64,000 bases of DNA, taken from contig NZ_CP065410.1 in assembly GCF_020544405.1 (NCBI RefSeq), positions 2,666,001-2,730,000 of the forward strand, read 5' to 3'. Source of the DNA: Pseudomonas sp. IAC-BECa141 (GTDB lineage: Bacteria > Pseudomonadota > Gammaproteobacteria > Pseudomonadales > Pseudomonadaceae). The translations under genes and the position numbers were made by a program. Positions 18,024-25,538 of this stretch are shown here, piece after piece; position 1 is the first letter of the stretch; each line of letters opens with the position of its first letter. A model generated the notes under the pieces. It had not been told where the DNA came from. It worked only from the letters and a program-made list of their open reading frames with translations, and did no database searches.

Positions 18024-18494
18024 TTACAGCGTGCTGATGCGGTCGAGCTCGCGCTTGAGGGCATCACGGTCAAGTTGGGCGAAGGGCAGGGCGAGGAAGG
18101 CCCGGCAGCGGGTTTCGATTCGGGCGAGGGTGGCGCGGAAAGCAGCGTCGATGGTGCGCTCATCACCGCGCACGTCCGACGGATCTTCCAGCCCCCAATG
18201 GGCTTTCAGGGCCGGGCCGAAGTACACCGGACAGGCTTCACCGGCGGCCTTGTCGCAGACGGTGATGACGATGTCCGGCGGATTGTCTTCGAAGGCCTCG
18301 TTGCCCTTGCTGCTCAGCCCGGCGATGGAAATGCCGGCTGCCTGCAACGTAGTCAGACTGCGCGGCAGCACCTGGCCCTTGGGGAAACTGCCGGCGCTGA
18401 CGGCTTCGAAACCGGCCGGCGCCAGGTGGTTGAACATTGCCTCCGACAGAATGCTGCGGCAGCTGTTGGCGGTGCACATGAATAGAACGCGCAT
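18024..18494 (-). CDS. arsC: Arsenate reductase ArsC, low-molecular-weight phosphatase type
   Basis: A 156-residue arsenate reductase of the thioredoxin-linked class. The P-loop is 'MCTANSCRS' (Cys7, Cys12, Arg13, Ser14); the catalytic Asp lies in 'GLEDPSD', and a further Cys occurs in 'TVCDKA' and 'EACPVYF'. It reduces arsenate to arsenite in the cytosol. It lies 9 bases after arsR. Note that the arsenite pump gene usually found between arsR and arsC is absent. Confidence 0.92.
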   Translation of the reverse strand: MRVLFMCTANSCRSILSEAMFNHLAPAGFEAVSAGSFPKGQVLPRSLTTLQAAGISIAGLSSKGNEAFEDNPPDIVITVCDKAAGEACPVYFGPALKAHWGLEDPSDVRGDERTIDAAFRATLARIETRCRAFLALPFAQLDRDALKRELDRISTL

Positions 18495-18503
18495 GATTGA
18501 TCC

Positions 18504-18851
18504 TCAGCAGCAGGCGGATGTATTGAGCGGGCGATCGCCCATGGCAGCCAGCCGCGCACTGTTTTCTTCCAGCCAGGCGGTGTTGGCGGCGAGCGTGGTT
18601 TCAAGCAGCGTGCGAATCCATGTCGGCAGGTCGGGGTTGAGCCGGTAGTAAACCCACTGGCCCTGACGGCGATCCAGCAACAAACCGCAGGTGCGCAGTT
18701 GTGCGAGATGGCGGGAGATTTTCGGCTGACTGTCGTCCAGCGCGCAGACCAGTTCGCAGACACACAACTCACCTTCTCGGGTGATCAGCAGCGTGGCCCG
18801 GGCGCGGGTTTCGTCGGCGAGGCATTTGAAAACGGAGGCGGGGTTGAGCAT
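18504..18851 (-). CDS. arsR: ArsR/SmtB family arsenic-responsive repressor
   Basis: A 115-residue winged-helix repressor. The As(III)-binding motif 'ELCVCEL' (Cys30, Cys32) is in the alpha-3 helix, followed by the recognition helix region 'SQPKISRHLAQLRTCGLL' and the wing 'RRQGQWVYYRL'. The protein ends in a Cys pair (SACC). ATG 18851 is chosen; the ORF extends upstream to 18911 but would read through the operator. It heads the arsRCH operon and presumably binds the palindrome just upstream. Confidence 0.92.
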   Translation of the reverse strand: MLNPASVFKCLADETRARATLLITREGELCVCELVCALDDSQPKISRHLAQLRTCGLLLDRRQGQWVYYRLNPDLPTWIRTLLETTLAANTAWLEENSARLAAMGDRPLNTSACC

Positions 18852-18880
18852 GGCGACGCCTTGAGTACATATGGTTGGCC

Positions 18881-18902
18881 GAATATACGGATATCCATAT
18901 GT
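18881..18902. promoter_or_regulatory. Probable ArsR operator
   Basis: An AT-rich imperfect palindrome, ATATACGGATATCCATAT, centred on GGATATCC, lies 30-51 bases upstream of the arsR start. It has the size and AT-rich arms expected of ArsR/SmtB operators. Confidence 0.6.
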
Positions 18903-18968
18903 GATGGGCAAGCCTTGATTTTGGTGTAGTGGCAGGTCTCGACCGAAGGTTTGTTTAGCGTGGGCACT

Positions 18969-19589
18969 TCAACGCTTGCTGAACGCCAACCGCGCGGCAA
19001 ACAACACGAAAATCACCCCGGTGGTGCGATCCATCCAGCGAATCACTTTCTCACGGCGCAGAAACCCGGACAGCGGCTGCGTCGCGCCAATCAACACCAG
19101 CGACCAGATCAGCCCGAGCACCACATGAATGCTCACCAGCCCGAACGTCCACGGTACCAGCGGCTGACCTTGCGCAATGAACTGTGGCAGAAACGACACG
19201 TAGAAAATCCCGATCTTCGGATTCAGCACATTCCCCAGCATGCCCTTGAAAAACCAGTTCGCCCCCGGCTTGCCGTCGGCCTCGGCCGGTGCCAGCGAAC
19301 GGCGAGGGCGCAGCAGCATGTTCAACCCCAGCCACGCCAGATACGCTGCGCCGCAATACTTCAACAGGTTGTAGGCCAGCTCCGACACCGCAATCAACGC
19401 CCCCAACCCAAACGCCACCGCCGCGCCCCACAACAGGCAACCGGCGTTGATACCCAACGCTGCGCGCAAGGCCTGTTGCTTGCCTTCGACGGTGGCGGTG
19501 CGCAGCACCAGCGCGGTGTCGAGGCCGGGTGTCAGCGTCAGCAGCGTGGCGGCGAGGGTGAAGGCGAGGAGGTTGTCGGCGATGGACAT
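18969..19589 (-). CDS. LysE family translocator
   Basis: A 206-residue inner-membrane protein with six hydrophobic segments and the LysE/RhtB motifs 'LLTLTPGLDTALVLRTA' near the N-terminus and 'GNVLNPKIGIFYVSFLPQF' in the middle. It would export an amino acid or related solute. It is on the same strand as the ars operon's upstream flank but separated from arsR by the operator region, so it is not part of ars. Confidence 0.87.
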   Translation of the reverse strand: MSIADNLLAFTLAATLLTLTPGLDTALVLRTATVEGKQQALRAALGINAGCLLWGAAVAFGLGALIAVSELAYNLLKYCGAAYLAWLGLNMLLRPRRSLAPAEADGKPGANWFFKGMLGNVLNPKIGIFYVSFLPQFIAQGQPLVPWTFGLVSIHVVLGLIWSLVLIGATQPLSGFLRREKVIRWMDRTTGVIFVLFAARLAFSKR

Positions 19590-19718
19590 TGCGCTTGGGT
19601 TCCTTGTTCCGGATGGGGAACGGTAACGGTTTCAGGCGGGGGATCCAGCCGAAAAGTCAGGCGCGGATGGATGCGGCCGGTTGCATCTTAGCAATATGAA
19701 CGGTGCGCATGGCTTACC

Positions 19719-20543
19719 TCAATGCCGGGCTTTTGCTTTGGAAACGCCTGGCACATCCATATTTATCTTGCGCCAACACGCTTCAGAGAAACTGTAAACC
19801 GAGAAGGCAATCAGCCCCAGGGCCATCACCATCAAGACGAGCCATCCGGCGGGTAGGTTCTGGAGTGCGTCCAGCGCTTCCTTCATGCCTGGTGGGTCCA
19901 TGGCTTGATAAGCGGAACCGCTCACTGCCAGCAGCAAAGCAATTTCCATAAACACGACTCCACGGGCGATCAGGCCGAATTGTGACACCGGACGGACATA
20001 GCGCATGACCTCTTCGTCGGCCTCAAAATACTTCTCGAACGAGGCCTTCCATCCCTTGATGATGTGAGCAACGCCAACGCCCAGTGGTAGGAGAGCGATC
20101 AGATACAACAATAAATTCGAGTGTTCCCACGACAGAAGGTGCGCCAGCCAATCTTTGGTCTGCTCGCCTGAATGGCTCGAATTTCGGGTGCCGCTCACGA
20201 GCAGGCCCAACGCAAAAAACGCTAGAGCACCGTTGACCAAACCTCCTGCAAACAGGCCTGCACGAATCACCAGACCCTTGAATTGCGTGCCGTGATGATC
20301 GACATCGCGTACGGCTTGCAGGACACGCCAGGCCGAAAATGCAAGCAGACCTGCTACCACAACGCCCACCAGAAAATAGCCGAACGGTTGGCTCAGCAAG
20401 GCCTCAAGGCTCTTGTGACTGTCTTTCGGTTTTGTTGAGTCATGGGCTGCCATTAACGCGAATATACCGATGATCAAATAGAGCACTCCGCGGGAGGCGT
20501 ATCCACCCCGGGCGAGTATTACCAGATTGCGCTGCGCGGACAT
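19719..20543 (-). CDS. DUF1206 domain membrane protein
   Basis: A 274-residue integral membrane protein with about six helices arranged as three repeats of two, each repeat opening with a 'RGGYASRGVLYLIIG' / 'RAGLFAGGLVNGALA' / 'QFGLIARGVVFMEIALLLA' type segment. This triple repeat is the DUF1206 architecture. No function is known for the family. The gene stands alone; a ribosome site (AAGGAA) precedes its ATG. Confidence 0.85.
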   Translation of the reverse strand: MSAQRNLVILARGGYASRGVLYLIIGIFALMAAHDSTKPKDSHKSLEALLSQPFGYFLVGVVVAGLLAFSAWRVLQAVRDVDHHGTQFKGLVIRAGLFAGGLVNGALAFFALGLLVSGTRNSSHSGEQTKDWLAHLLSWEHSNLLLYLIALLPLGVGVAHIIKGWKASFEKYFEADEEVMRYVRPVSQFGLIARGVVFMEIALLLAVSGSAYQAMDPPGMKEALDALQNLPAGWLVLMVMALGLIAFSVYSFSEACWRKINMDVPGVSKAKARH

Positions 20544-20738
20544 TGGAGTTCCTTGCGAGAGGTCATGAAAGAGCAGACCGTCCTTTCTGGAGGGGGTTCT
20601 ATTACACGTCGTAGATCAACGGGCAACCTGTGGTCCCAAGGGCGATGTGTGCTGTTGTTGCGGGTTGAGCGATCCTGACCCATCATTTGGGTTTCATCGG
20701 TTATCGGCGTCGTTTATTGGATGTCGAATTAAAGGTAT

Positions 20739-20981
20739 TTGGGTGGGGATGTGGAAGGCGTAGTGTTGGGCGAGAAAATTCAGCGTGAAGCGGATCGACT
20801 GCTGGCGCAGATTGTCCGGGCAGATTCGATGATCATTGCTGTCAAGGCTGGGGCGCGGGCGGATGGATTCGTGCTGGGACTGGAAACCGGCGGAGCTTTG
20901 CGTGTCGGCGATGCCGAGAGGTTGTACATCATTTTCGAGGCCGCGCTGGTGGAACGTCTGAAGGCCTTGTCGCGAGGCTGA
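20739..20981 (+). CDS. Small hypothetical protein
   Basis: An 80-residue open frame with no ATG near its start: candidates are TTG 20739 (after AAAGG) and GTG 20751. The product is amphipathic (QREADRLLAQIVRADSMIIAVKAGARADGFVLGLETG) with no signal or membrane segment. I do not recognise a family. The composition looks coding, and the complementary frame is less convincing, but the gene is only moderately supported. Confidence 0.45.
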   Translation: MGGDVEGVVLGEKIQREADRLLAQIVRADSMIIAVKAGARADGFVLGLETGGALRVGDAERLYIIFEAALVERLKALSRG

Positions 20982-21086
20982 TCAGAACAGGTGACTGGAT
21001 CGAAATTCATGAACCGCATTTACTTGAACTATAAGCTGACCACTCAGTCAGGATAGGTGCCGATTACTATTCTGAGGGAGTCATCC

Positions 21087-21326
21087 ATGCGCAATTACAC
21101 GATCACGTACCTGTTCAACGACCAGCCCCGTACCCATCAGCTTGAACTGAAGCAGCCTGAATTACCCATTCAGGACGCGGCCATGCACTTGTTGCAGTTA
21201 CATTTCGGGGATGGCGAGAACAGCCTGATCATGCCTGATGCAGACTCCACACCCGACGAGATAATCGAGCAGGCGGGTCTGGTCGGAATCACTCGAATCG
21301 ACGTGGTGGGTGCCCAAGGCGAGTAG
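21087..21326 (+). CDS. Conserved hypothetical protein, Pseudomonas type
   Basis: A 79-residue acidic, soluble protein (MRNYTITYLFNDQPRTHQLEL ...). ATG 21087 follows a strong GAGGGAG ribosome site at good spacing, so it is very probably expressed. Predicted pattern is strand-strand-helix with conserved 'LLQLHFGDGENSL'. I do not recognise a domain with known function. Confidence 0.65.
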   Translation: MRNYTITYLFNDQPRTHQLELKQPELPIQDAAMHLLQLHFGDGENSLIMPDADSTPDEIIEQAGLVGITRIDVVGAQGE

Positions 21327-21497
21327 GGCGATCTGCGCCGGCTGAGCCGATGTTCATACCGACGCCGAACACAGCGTCCTGCCATCGAGCGTCTGGAAAT
21401 TGGATCTGGCCACCATCGGCGACGTGTACTCTGGCCGATCGCTGCCACAGCAGCTTCGGTCAACGTTGACTACGTCAACTCACTGCGGGCCCAAGCT

Positions 21498-22415
21498 TCA
21501 CAACTCAATCGCCCACGTCTGACTCACCAAATCCTTGCCGAAGCTGTGAATCGGCTCTTCCTCGACCAGCTCAAACCCCGCCCGCTGATACAACCGGCGG
21601 GCATCCACCAGATTGCTGGTGGTCCACAGAATCATCTTTTTGTAGCCGACATCCCGGGCGAACCGCAGGCATTCCTCGACCAGCCGATTGCCGATCCCCA
21701 AACCCCGCGCACTGGCATCCACGTAGAGCATGCGCAGCTTCGCGGTGGTTTGGTCGTGGCGGATGACGAATACCGAACCCACCACCTTGCCGTCCTTCTC
21801 CGCGATCCAGCAGCGCTCGACCGTGGGGTCGAATTCGCGCAGGTATTTGGCGACGACCTCTGACACCAGCGCTTCGAACTCCGAATTCCAGCCGTATTCA
21901 CGGCTGTAGATCGCGGTTTGCTGATGCACCACCAGTCCCATGTCACCGGGTTGCGGATCGCGCAGCAGGTAGGTCGTTGACTGGCCGCCCTCGAGTAGCG
22001 TCTGGATCTGCTTCATCGATGCGATCAGTTGCAGTTGCTGCGGTTCGGACAGGCGTTCGAGCAGAGTAATGACTTCTTGCCGCGAGGCTTGCTCCAGCGG
22101 CGCGAGGATCTCGCGGCCGAGGTCGGTGATGTGTAACTGACTGGCGCGGGCGTCGGTGGCGGAGGGGACCTTCTGGATCAGGCCTTTTTTGTCGAAACCG
22201 CTGATGAGCCGGCTCATGTAGCCCGCGTCGAGGCCGAGCATCTGGCGCAGGTCGGTGCTGGTCAGATCGCCCTGGGACGCGAGTTCGTAGAGGATGCGCA
22301 ACTCGGTGAGCGAGTACTCGCTCTGCAGCAAGTGTTCCTGCAACACGCCGATCTGATGGGTGTAGAAGCGGTTGAACTGCCGGACGATGTCGGCGCGGTC
22401 GGTGATCGTGGACAT
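21498..22415 (-). CDS. MarR-GNAT fusion: HTH regulator with N-acetyltransferase domain
   Basis: A 305-residue two-domain protein. Residues 1-140 are a MarR-type winged helix (TSTDLRQMLGLDAGYMSRLISGFDKKGLI). Residues about 150-305 are a GNAT acetyltransferase with acetyl-CoA-binding motif A 'LYVDASARGLGIGNRLVEECL' (R/Q-x-x-G-x-G/A) and 'DARRLYQRAGF'. Such fusions are widespread; some acetylate small molecules while repressing their own gene. A perfect 34-bp palindrome lies 17 bases before the start, which strongly suggests autoregulation by the MarR domain. Confidence 0.9.
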   Translation of the reverse strand: MSTITDRADIVRQFNRFYTHQIGVLQEHLLQSEYSLTELRILYELASQGDLTSTDLRQMLGLDAGYMSRLISGFDKKGLIQKVPSATDARASQLHITDLGREILAPLEQASRQEVITLLERLSEPQQLQLIASMKQIQTLLEGGQSTTYLLRDPQPGDMGLVVHQQTAIYSREYGWNSEFEALVSEVVAKYLREFDPTVERCWIAEKDGKVVGSVFVIRHDQTTAKLRMLYVDASARGLGIGNRLVEECLRFARDVGYKKMILWTTSNLVDARRLYQRAGFELVEEEPIHSFGKDLVSQTWAIEL

Positions 22416-22432
22416 GGTGGACGCTCATTTGT

Positions 22433-22466
22433 TTGCCTGAGGCAACTATATAGTTGCCTCAGGCAA
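22433..22466. promoter_or_regulatory. Perfect 34-bp palindrome, probable MarR-family operator
   Basis: Arms TTGCCTGAGGCAACTAT and ATAGTTGCCTCAGGCAA meet with no spacer. The centre CTATATAG could serve as a -10 region. Each arm itself contains the shorter palindrome TTGCCTGAGGCAA, so two dimers could bind in tandem. It lies just upstream of the MarR-GNAT gene and just past the end of the dioxygenase gene. Confidence 0.85.
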
Positions 22467-22471
22467 TCAAG

Positions 22472-23164
22472 TCAAATGAATGATCCCGCAATCGCGAACG
22501 CAAAGTCCGTCGGATCGAGCCGCTCAGACGTGTCCATTCGTATGTTTCTGAGGTTCACCGTTTCCAGGTGTGTGGCGTAGAGCGATTCGGAAAAAAAGGT
22601 GATCAACAGGGTGCGACGGCGTGCGCCAGTGGAGTTCAGGCTGCCGGCGTGGATCAGGTCGGCATCGAAGATCAGGATATCGCCCGCGCTGCCCGTCAGT
22701 TGTACGGATCGGGATTCGTCCGTGAAGTTGAACGGAAGGTCGCTGAGGGCAGGGCGGTGGCTACCGGGAACGATGCGGGTTGCACCGTTTTCCGGGCCGT
22801 AAGCGTCGAGGTACACCAGCGCATTGACGGTGTCGCCGGGGCGTTGCGCCGACAAGTCGCGGTGCAATTGCTGTTGGCCGCCATGGATAAGCGGTTCGCG
22901 GCCCTCGACCTGAGAGAGGAAGAAGCGCTCGCCGATCAACTCGCCGACCACCGCCAGCAAGGGTGGCAATCGGCACACGGCCTGAACGGTGGCGTCAGTG
23001 TCCAGTTGCGAATGGCGCCAGTCGATGCCACGGGGCACGGGCCATTCACCGGAAGGTTTCACGCCTGCATCGAAGACTGCACGCAGAGTGTCCAGCCATG
23101 TTGGCGCAATTGCCTGGCGCAGCAGCACGTAACCGTTTCGATGGAGTTGCTCGCGGTCAGCCAC
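22472..23164 (-). CDS. Phytanoyl-CoA dioxygenase family protein
   Basis: A 230-residue Fe(II)/2-oxoglutarate oxygenase of the PhyH family. The metal-binding H-x-D lies in 'QQLHRDLSAQRPG', the distal His in 'DADLIHAGSLN', and the 2-oxoglutarate-binding Arg in 'ARRRTLLITFF'. 'GATRIVPGSHRP' is the typical PhyH loop. Substrate unknown; bacterial members hydroxylate varied small molecules. It ends 56 bases before the MarR-GNAT start, so the MarR operator lies between the two same-strand genes. Confidence 0.87.
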   Translation of the reverse strand: MADREQLHRNGYVLLRQAIAPTWLDTLRAVFDAGVKPSGEWPVPRGIDWRHSQLDTDATVQAVCRLPPLLAVVGELIGERFFLSQVEGREPLIHGGQQQLHRDLSAQRPGDTVNALVYLDAYGPENGATRIVPGSHRPALSDLPFNFTDESRSVQLTGSAGDILIFDADLIHAGSLNSTGARRRTLLITFFSESLYATHLETVNLRNIRMDTSERLDPTDFAFAIAGSFI

Positions 23165-23408
23165 AGATGTCCTCGGTTTGGTTGGCTAACGCAGAGCGTA
23201 GACAAAAGCCTCAATCAATGAAGGCTATTCGATGGCTAATTTTCTCCCGGCAGTGCCACGCTGCCGGATTTGCCCAAGGATATGAAGCTGAAATCTGCCC
23301 CCCTTCGGCTGAAAATCGTCCCAGAACCCCGATGACAGGGCCGTCTCAGCATGCCTGTAAAAAAACTGACTAGAATCCACAGACACCCATCCATTCAAGG
23401 AACGACCG

Positions 23409-23855
23409 ATGTCCGGTTTACGCACATTGATTGCGACCACGACCTGTATTGCAGTGCTGAGCAGTTCGCTGACAGCGCTGGCCGATCCTGGCAACGGAAA
23501 GGGACAGGGCAAAGGCAATCCGCATAACAGCCAGGATCATGGCAATCAGGGGAAAAAAGGCGGGGGCGGCTATCAGGGGCATGGACCGAGTATCGACCAC
23601 GCCGGGGTGATCGGCATCGTGGATGGCTATCGCGGCTACTGGACTCCGGGCCCGGCGTTGCCGCCCGGCATCCAGAAAAACCTGGCCCGCGGCAAACCGC
23701 TGCCGCCCGGTATTGCGAAGAAGCTCGATGGTCGACTGGTCGGCAGACTGCCGCATTACGACGGCTACGAATGGCAGCAGGTCGGCACCGATCTGATCCT
23801 GGTCGCACTGGCCACCGGGCTGATTTATGAGGTGCTCAATGGCGCCTTTGATTGA
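23409..23855 (+). CDS. Exported CigR/RcnB-like protein
   Basis: A 148-residue protein with a signal peptide (LIATTTCIAVLSSSLTALA), a Gly/His/Lys-rich low-complexity stretch (about 27-62, e.g. GKGQGKGNPHNSQDH), and a C-terminal domain with 'LPPGIQKNLARGKPLPPGIAKKL', 'LPHYDGYEW' and 'ILVALATGLIYEVL'. That pattern matches the anti-virulence regulator CigR group, related to RcnB periplasmic proteins. It is followed by a strong terminator. A role in metal or envelope homeostasis is a guess from the family. Confidence 0.75.
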   Translation: MSGLRTLIATTTCIAVLSSSLTALADPGNGKGQGKGNPHNSQDHGNQGKKGGGGYQGHGPSIDHAGVIGIVDGYRGYWTPGPALPPGIQKNLARGKPLPPGIAKKLDGRLVGRLPHYDGYEWQQVGTDLILVALATGLIYEVLNGAFD

Positions 23856-23879
23856 AAAATAAATCTCTCTACATATGAA

Positions 23880-23907
23880 AAAGCCCGGCGGATAAGACCG
23901 GGCTTTT
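23880..23907 (+). terminator. Rho-independent terminator after CigR-like gene
   Basis: Arms AAGCCCGG (23881-23888) and CCGGGCTT (23898-23905) with flanking A and T runs; usable in both directions, so it may also end the convergent small gene at 23935. Confidence 0.88.
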
Positions 23908-23934
23908 GTCGAGTACTGCGGTAAAACCCCGCAT

Positions 23935-24156
23935 TCAGACGTTACGACGTTCGATCAGACGGTCAGAACCACCTTCGGCAACCGCATCACTGAACAGCGG
24001 ATCTGTTTCAGTCGCGGCAACGGCGTCACTAAACAGCGGATCGGTCTGAGTCGCAGAGGCAACCGCATCGCTGAACAGCGGGTCGGTTTCAGTCGCTGCA
24101 AAAGCATTCAGGGCGAAGAGCGAGAAGGCGATACCAAAGAGGGTCTGGCGTTTCAT
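23935..24156 (-). CDS. Small secreted protein with three TDPLFSDAVA repeats
   Basis: A 73-residue protein with a signal peptide (LFGIAFSLFALNAFA) followed by three near-identical repeats of the form T(E/Q)TDPLFSDAVA, the last reading into VAEGGSDRLIERRNV at the C-terminus. I recall that short Pseudomonas proteins ending in similar VAEGGSDRLIERR tails exist, but I know no function. The repeats are also direct repeats in the DNA, so copy number may vary between strains. The mature protein is acidic except for its C-terminus. A short gap of 99 bases separates it from the operon that ends at 24256. Confidence 0.7.
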   Translation of the reverse strand: MKRQTLFGIAFSLFALNAFAATETDPLFSDAVASATQTDPLFSDAVAATETDPLFSDAVAEGGSDRLIERRNV

Positions 24157-24255
24157 AGTTCTGTACTCCGTGTGCAGTGGGTTCGTGTGGAGCAGATCCT
24201 ACGCTTTGGACTCGATATGAGAACTTCATTGAATTAATGGTTGTTATTGATGCCG

Positions 24256-25182
24256 TCAATGATCGGTCTCGGTCGCCCGAATTGCTTTGAACTGCTGCGC
24301 CAAATCCAGGGCCACACGACCGCTGTCCACCGTGGGCAGCAGATGAGTGAAGGGAATGTCGATCATCCTTTTCTCGCGTACCGCCCGCAGGGTCGACAAC
24401 ACCGGATCCTGCCCGAGTAAGTGACGCTTGCGACTGGCCGGCGACCATTGCGCGTCGGCCAGCAGGATCACGTCCGGATCGCTGGCGAGCAGGGTTTCGC
24501 GGCTCACGGTTACCCGGTACTGGTTGATATCGGCGAACAGATTTCGCGCGCCGGCAGCAGCCAGCAGCGGGGTGACGAAACCCCGTCGACCCTCGCTGTC
24601 GAGGCCGTTGACCTCACTGTCCAGATAGAACACCGAGAGCGGTTCGTCCGAGCCGGCCAGTGCTTTCGCACGGTTCAGATCGGCGTCCAGCTTATCGCTC
24701 AGCTCGCGCGCACGCGGCTGCTTGTGCAGCAGCGCGCCAAGGGTCGAGAGGTCGTTGCGGATGTGTTCGAAGTAGTCCAGCGAATACCCGTTGCACGCTG
24801 ACTCCAGCAGATAGGACGCCACACCGTTGCGCCCCAGCCCGCTGCGTGACGTCACGCCGTTGCCGAAGGCCGAGGCGAACCCGCCGATCACCAGATCCGG
24901 CTTCTGCGCGTACAACACTTCGCTCGAGGGGTAGCGGGGCGCAATGACCGGCACGCCGAAATATTCGGACTGCGGTGCGCCGGTGTCGTCCAGATAGGCG
25001 ACGCCCGCCAGGGCGGGGCCTGCACCCAATGCCAGCACCAGATCGGCGGCGTGCTGATTGAGGGCGACGATCCGCGACGGTGGCGTGGCCGGCGCGTTCC
25101 AGGTCTCGCCGCAGTTGCGGTAACTGTCGCCCCAGACGGGGCACGCGCAGAGCAGGGCGCCCAAAAAAACGAGTCTTCTCAT
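24256..25182 (-). CDS. Periplasmic ABC binding protein, BtuF-like (cobalamin)
   Basis: A 308-residue class-III periplasmic binding protein with signal peptide (FLGALLCACPVWG). The 'RIVALNQHAADLVLALGAGPALAGVAYLDD' opening and 'KPDLVIGG' match iron-siderophore/B12 binding proteins. Its start overlaps the stop of the ferredoxin gene (ATGA). As last gene of an operon led by a cobalamin riboswitch and a TonB receptor, B12 or a cobinamide is the likely ligand. No permease or ATPase (BtuCD) gene is adjacent. Confidence 0.82.
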   Translation of the reverse strand: MRRLVFLGALLCACPVWGDSYRNCGETWNAPATPPSRIVALNQHAADLVLALGAGPALAGVAYLDDTGAPQSEYFGVPVIAPRYPSSEVLYAQKPDLVIGGFASAFGNGVTSRSGLGRNGVASYLLESACNGYSLDYFEHIRNDLSTLGALLHKQPRARELSDKLDADLNRAKALAGSDEPLSVFYLDSEVNGLDSEGRRGFVTPLLAAAGARNLFADINQYRVTVSRETLLASDPDVILLADAQWSPASRKRHLLGQDPVLSTLRAVREKRMIDIPFTHLLPTVDSGRVALDLAQQFKAIRATETDH

Positions 25183-25538
25183 GAGCGTGCCCTGATCAAC
25201 AAATCCTCGACCACTTCACCGCCCACCAGATGCCCCTCGACCAGTCGTTGGACATCCGCGTAACTGCGCACGCCGTACCAGCACATCTCCGGATACACCG
25301 TCACAATCGGCCCCAGATTGCACGGGAACTGACAATGGGTGCGGGTCAGCAGAACGCCGCCCGGCGTTTCTATGCGGTCATGCACCAGCAAGTGCCGGCG
25401 CAGGGTTTTCCATAACTGCAAGGCGCCGCGCTGGGTGCAGCGCGGGCCGGTGCAAAGGAACACATGGCGCGCATGCTCGGGCACCTGCGACCAGTCCGGA
25501 TGCGAATCAATGCCGTCGGTAGTGATGATGTCAGTCAT
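25179..25538 (-). CDS. Thioredoxin-like (2Fe-2S) ferredoxin
   Basis: A 119-residue protein with the four-cysteine pattern of thioredoxin-like [2Fe-2S] ferredoxins: Cys in 'FLCTGPRCTQRG' and 'THCQFPCNLGPIVTVYPE'. This small type is often encoded in cobalamin gene clusters in proteobacteria. ATG 25538 overlaps the receptor's stop codon by one base (TGATG), and its own stop overlaps the BtuF-like gene, so the three are translationally coupled. A role in corrinoid reduction is inferred from context only. Confidence 0.85.
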   Translation of the reverse strand: MTDIITTDGIDSHPDWSQVPEHARHVFLCTGPRCTQRGALQLWKTLRRHLLVHDRIETPGGVLLTRTHCQFPCNLGPIVTVYPEMCWYGVRSYADVQRLVEGHLVGGEVVEDLLIRARS

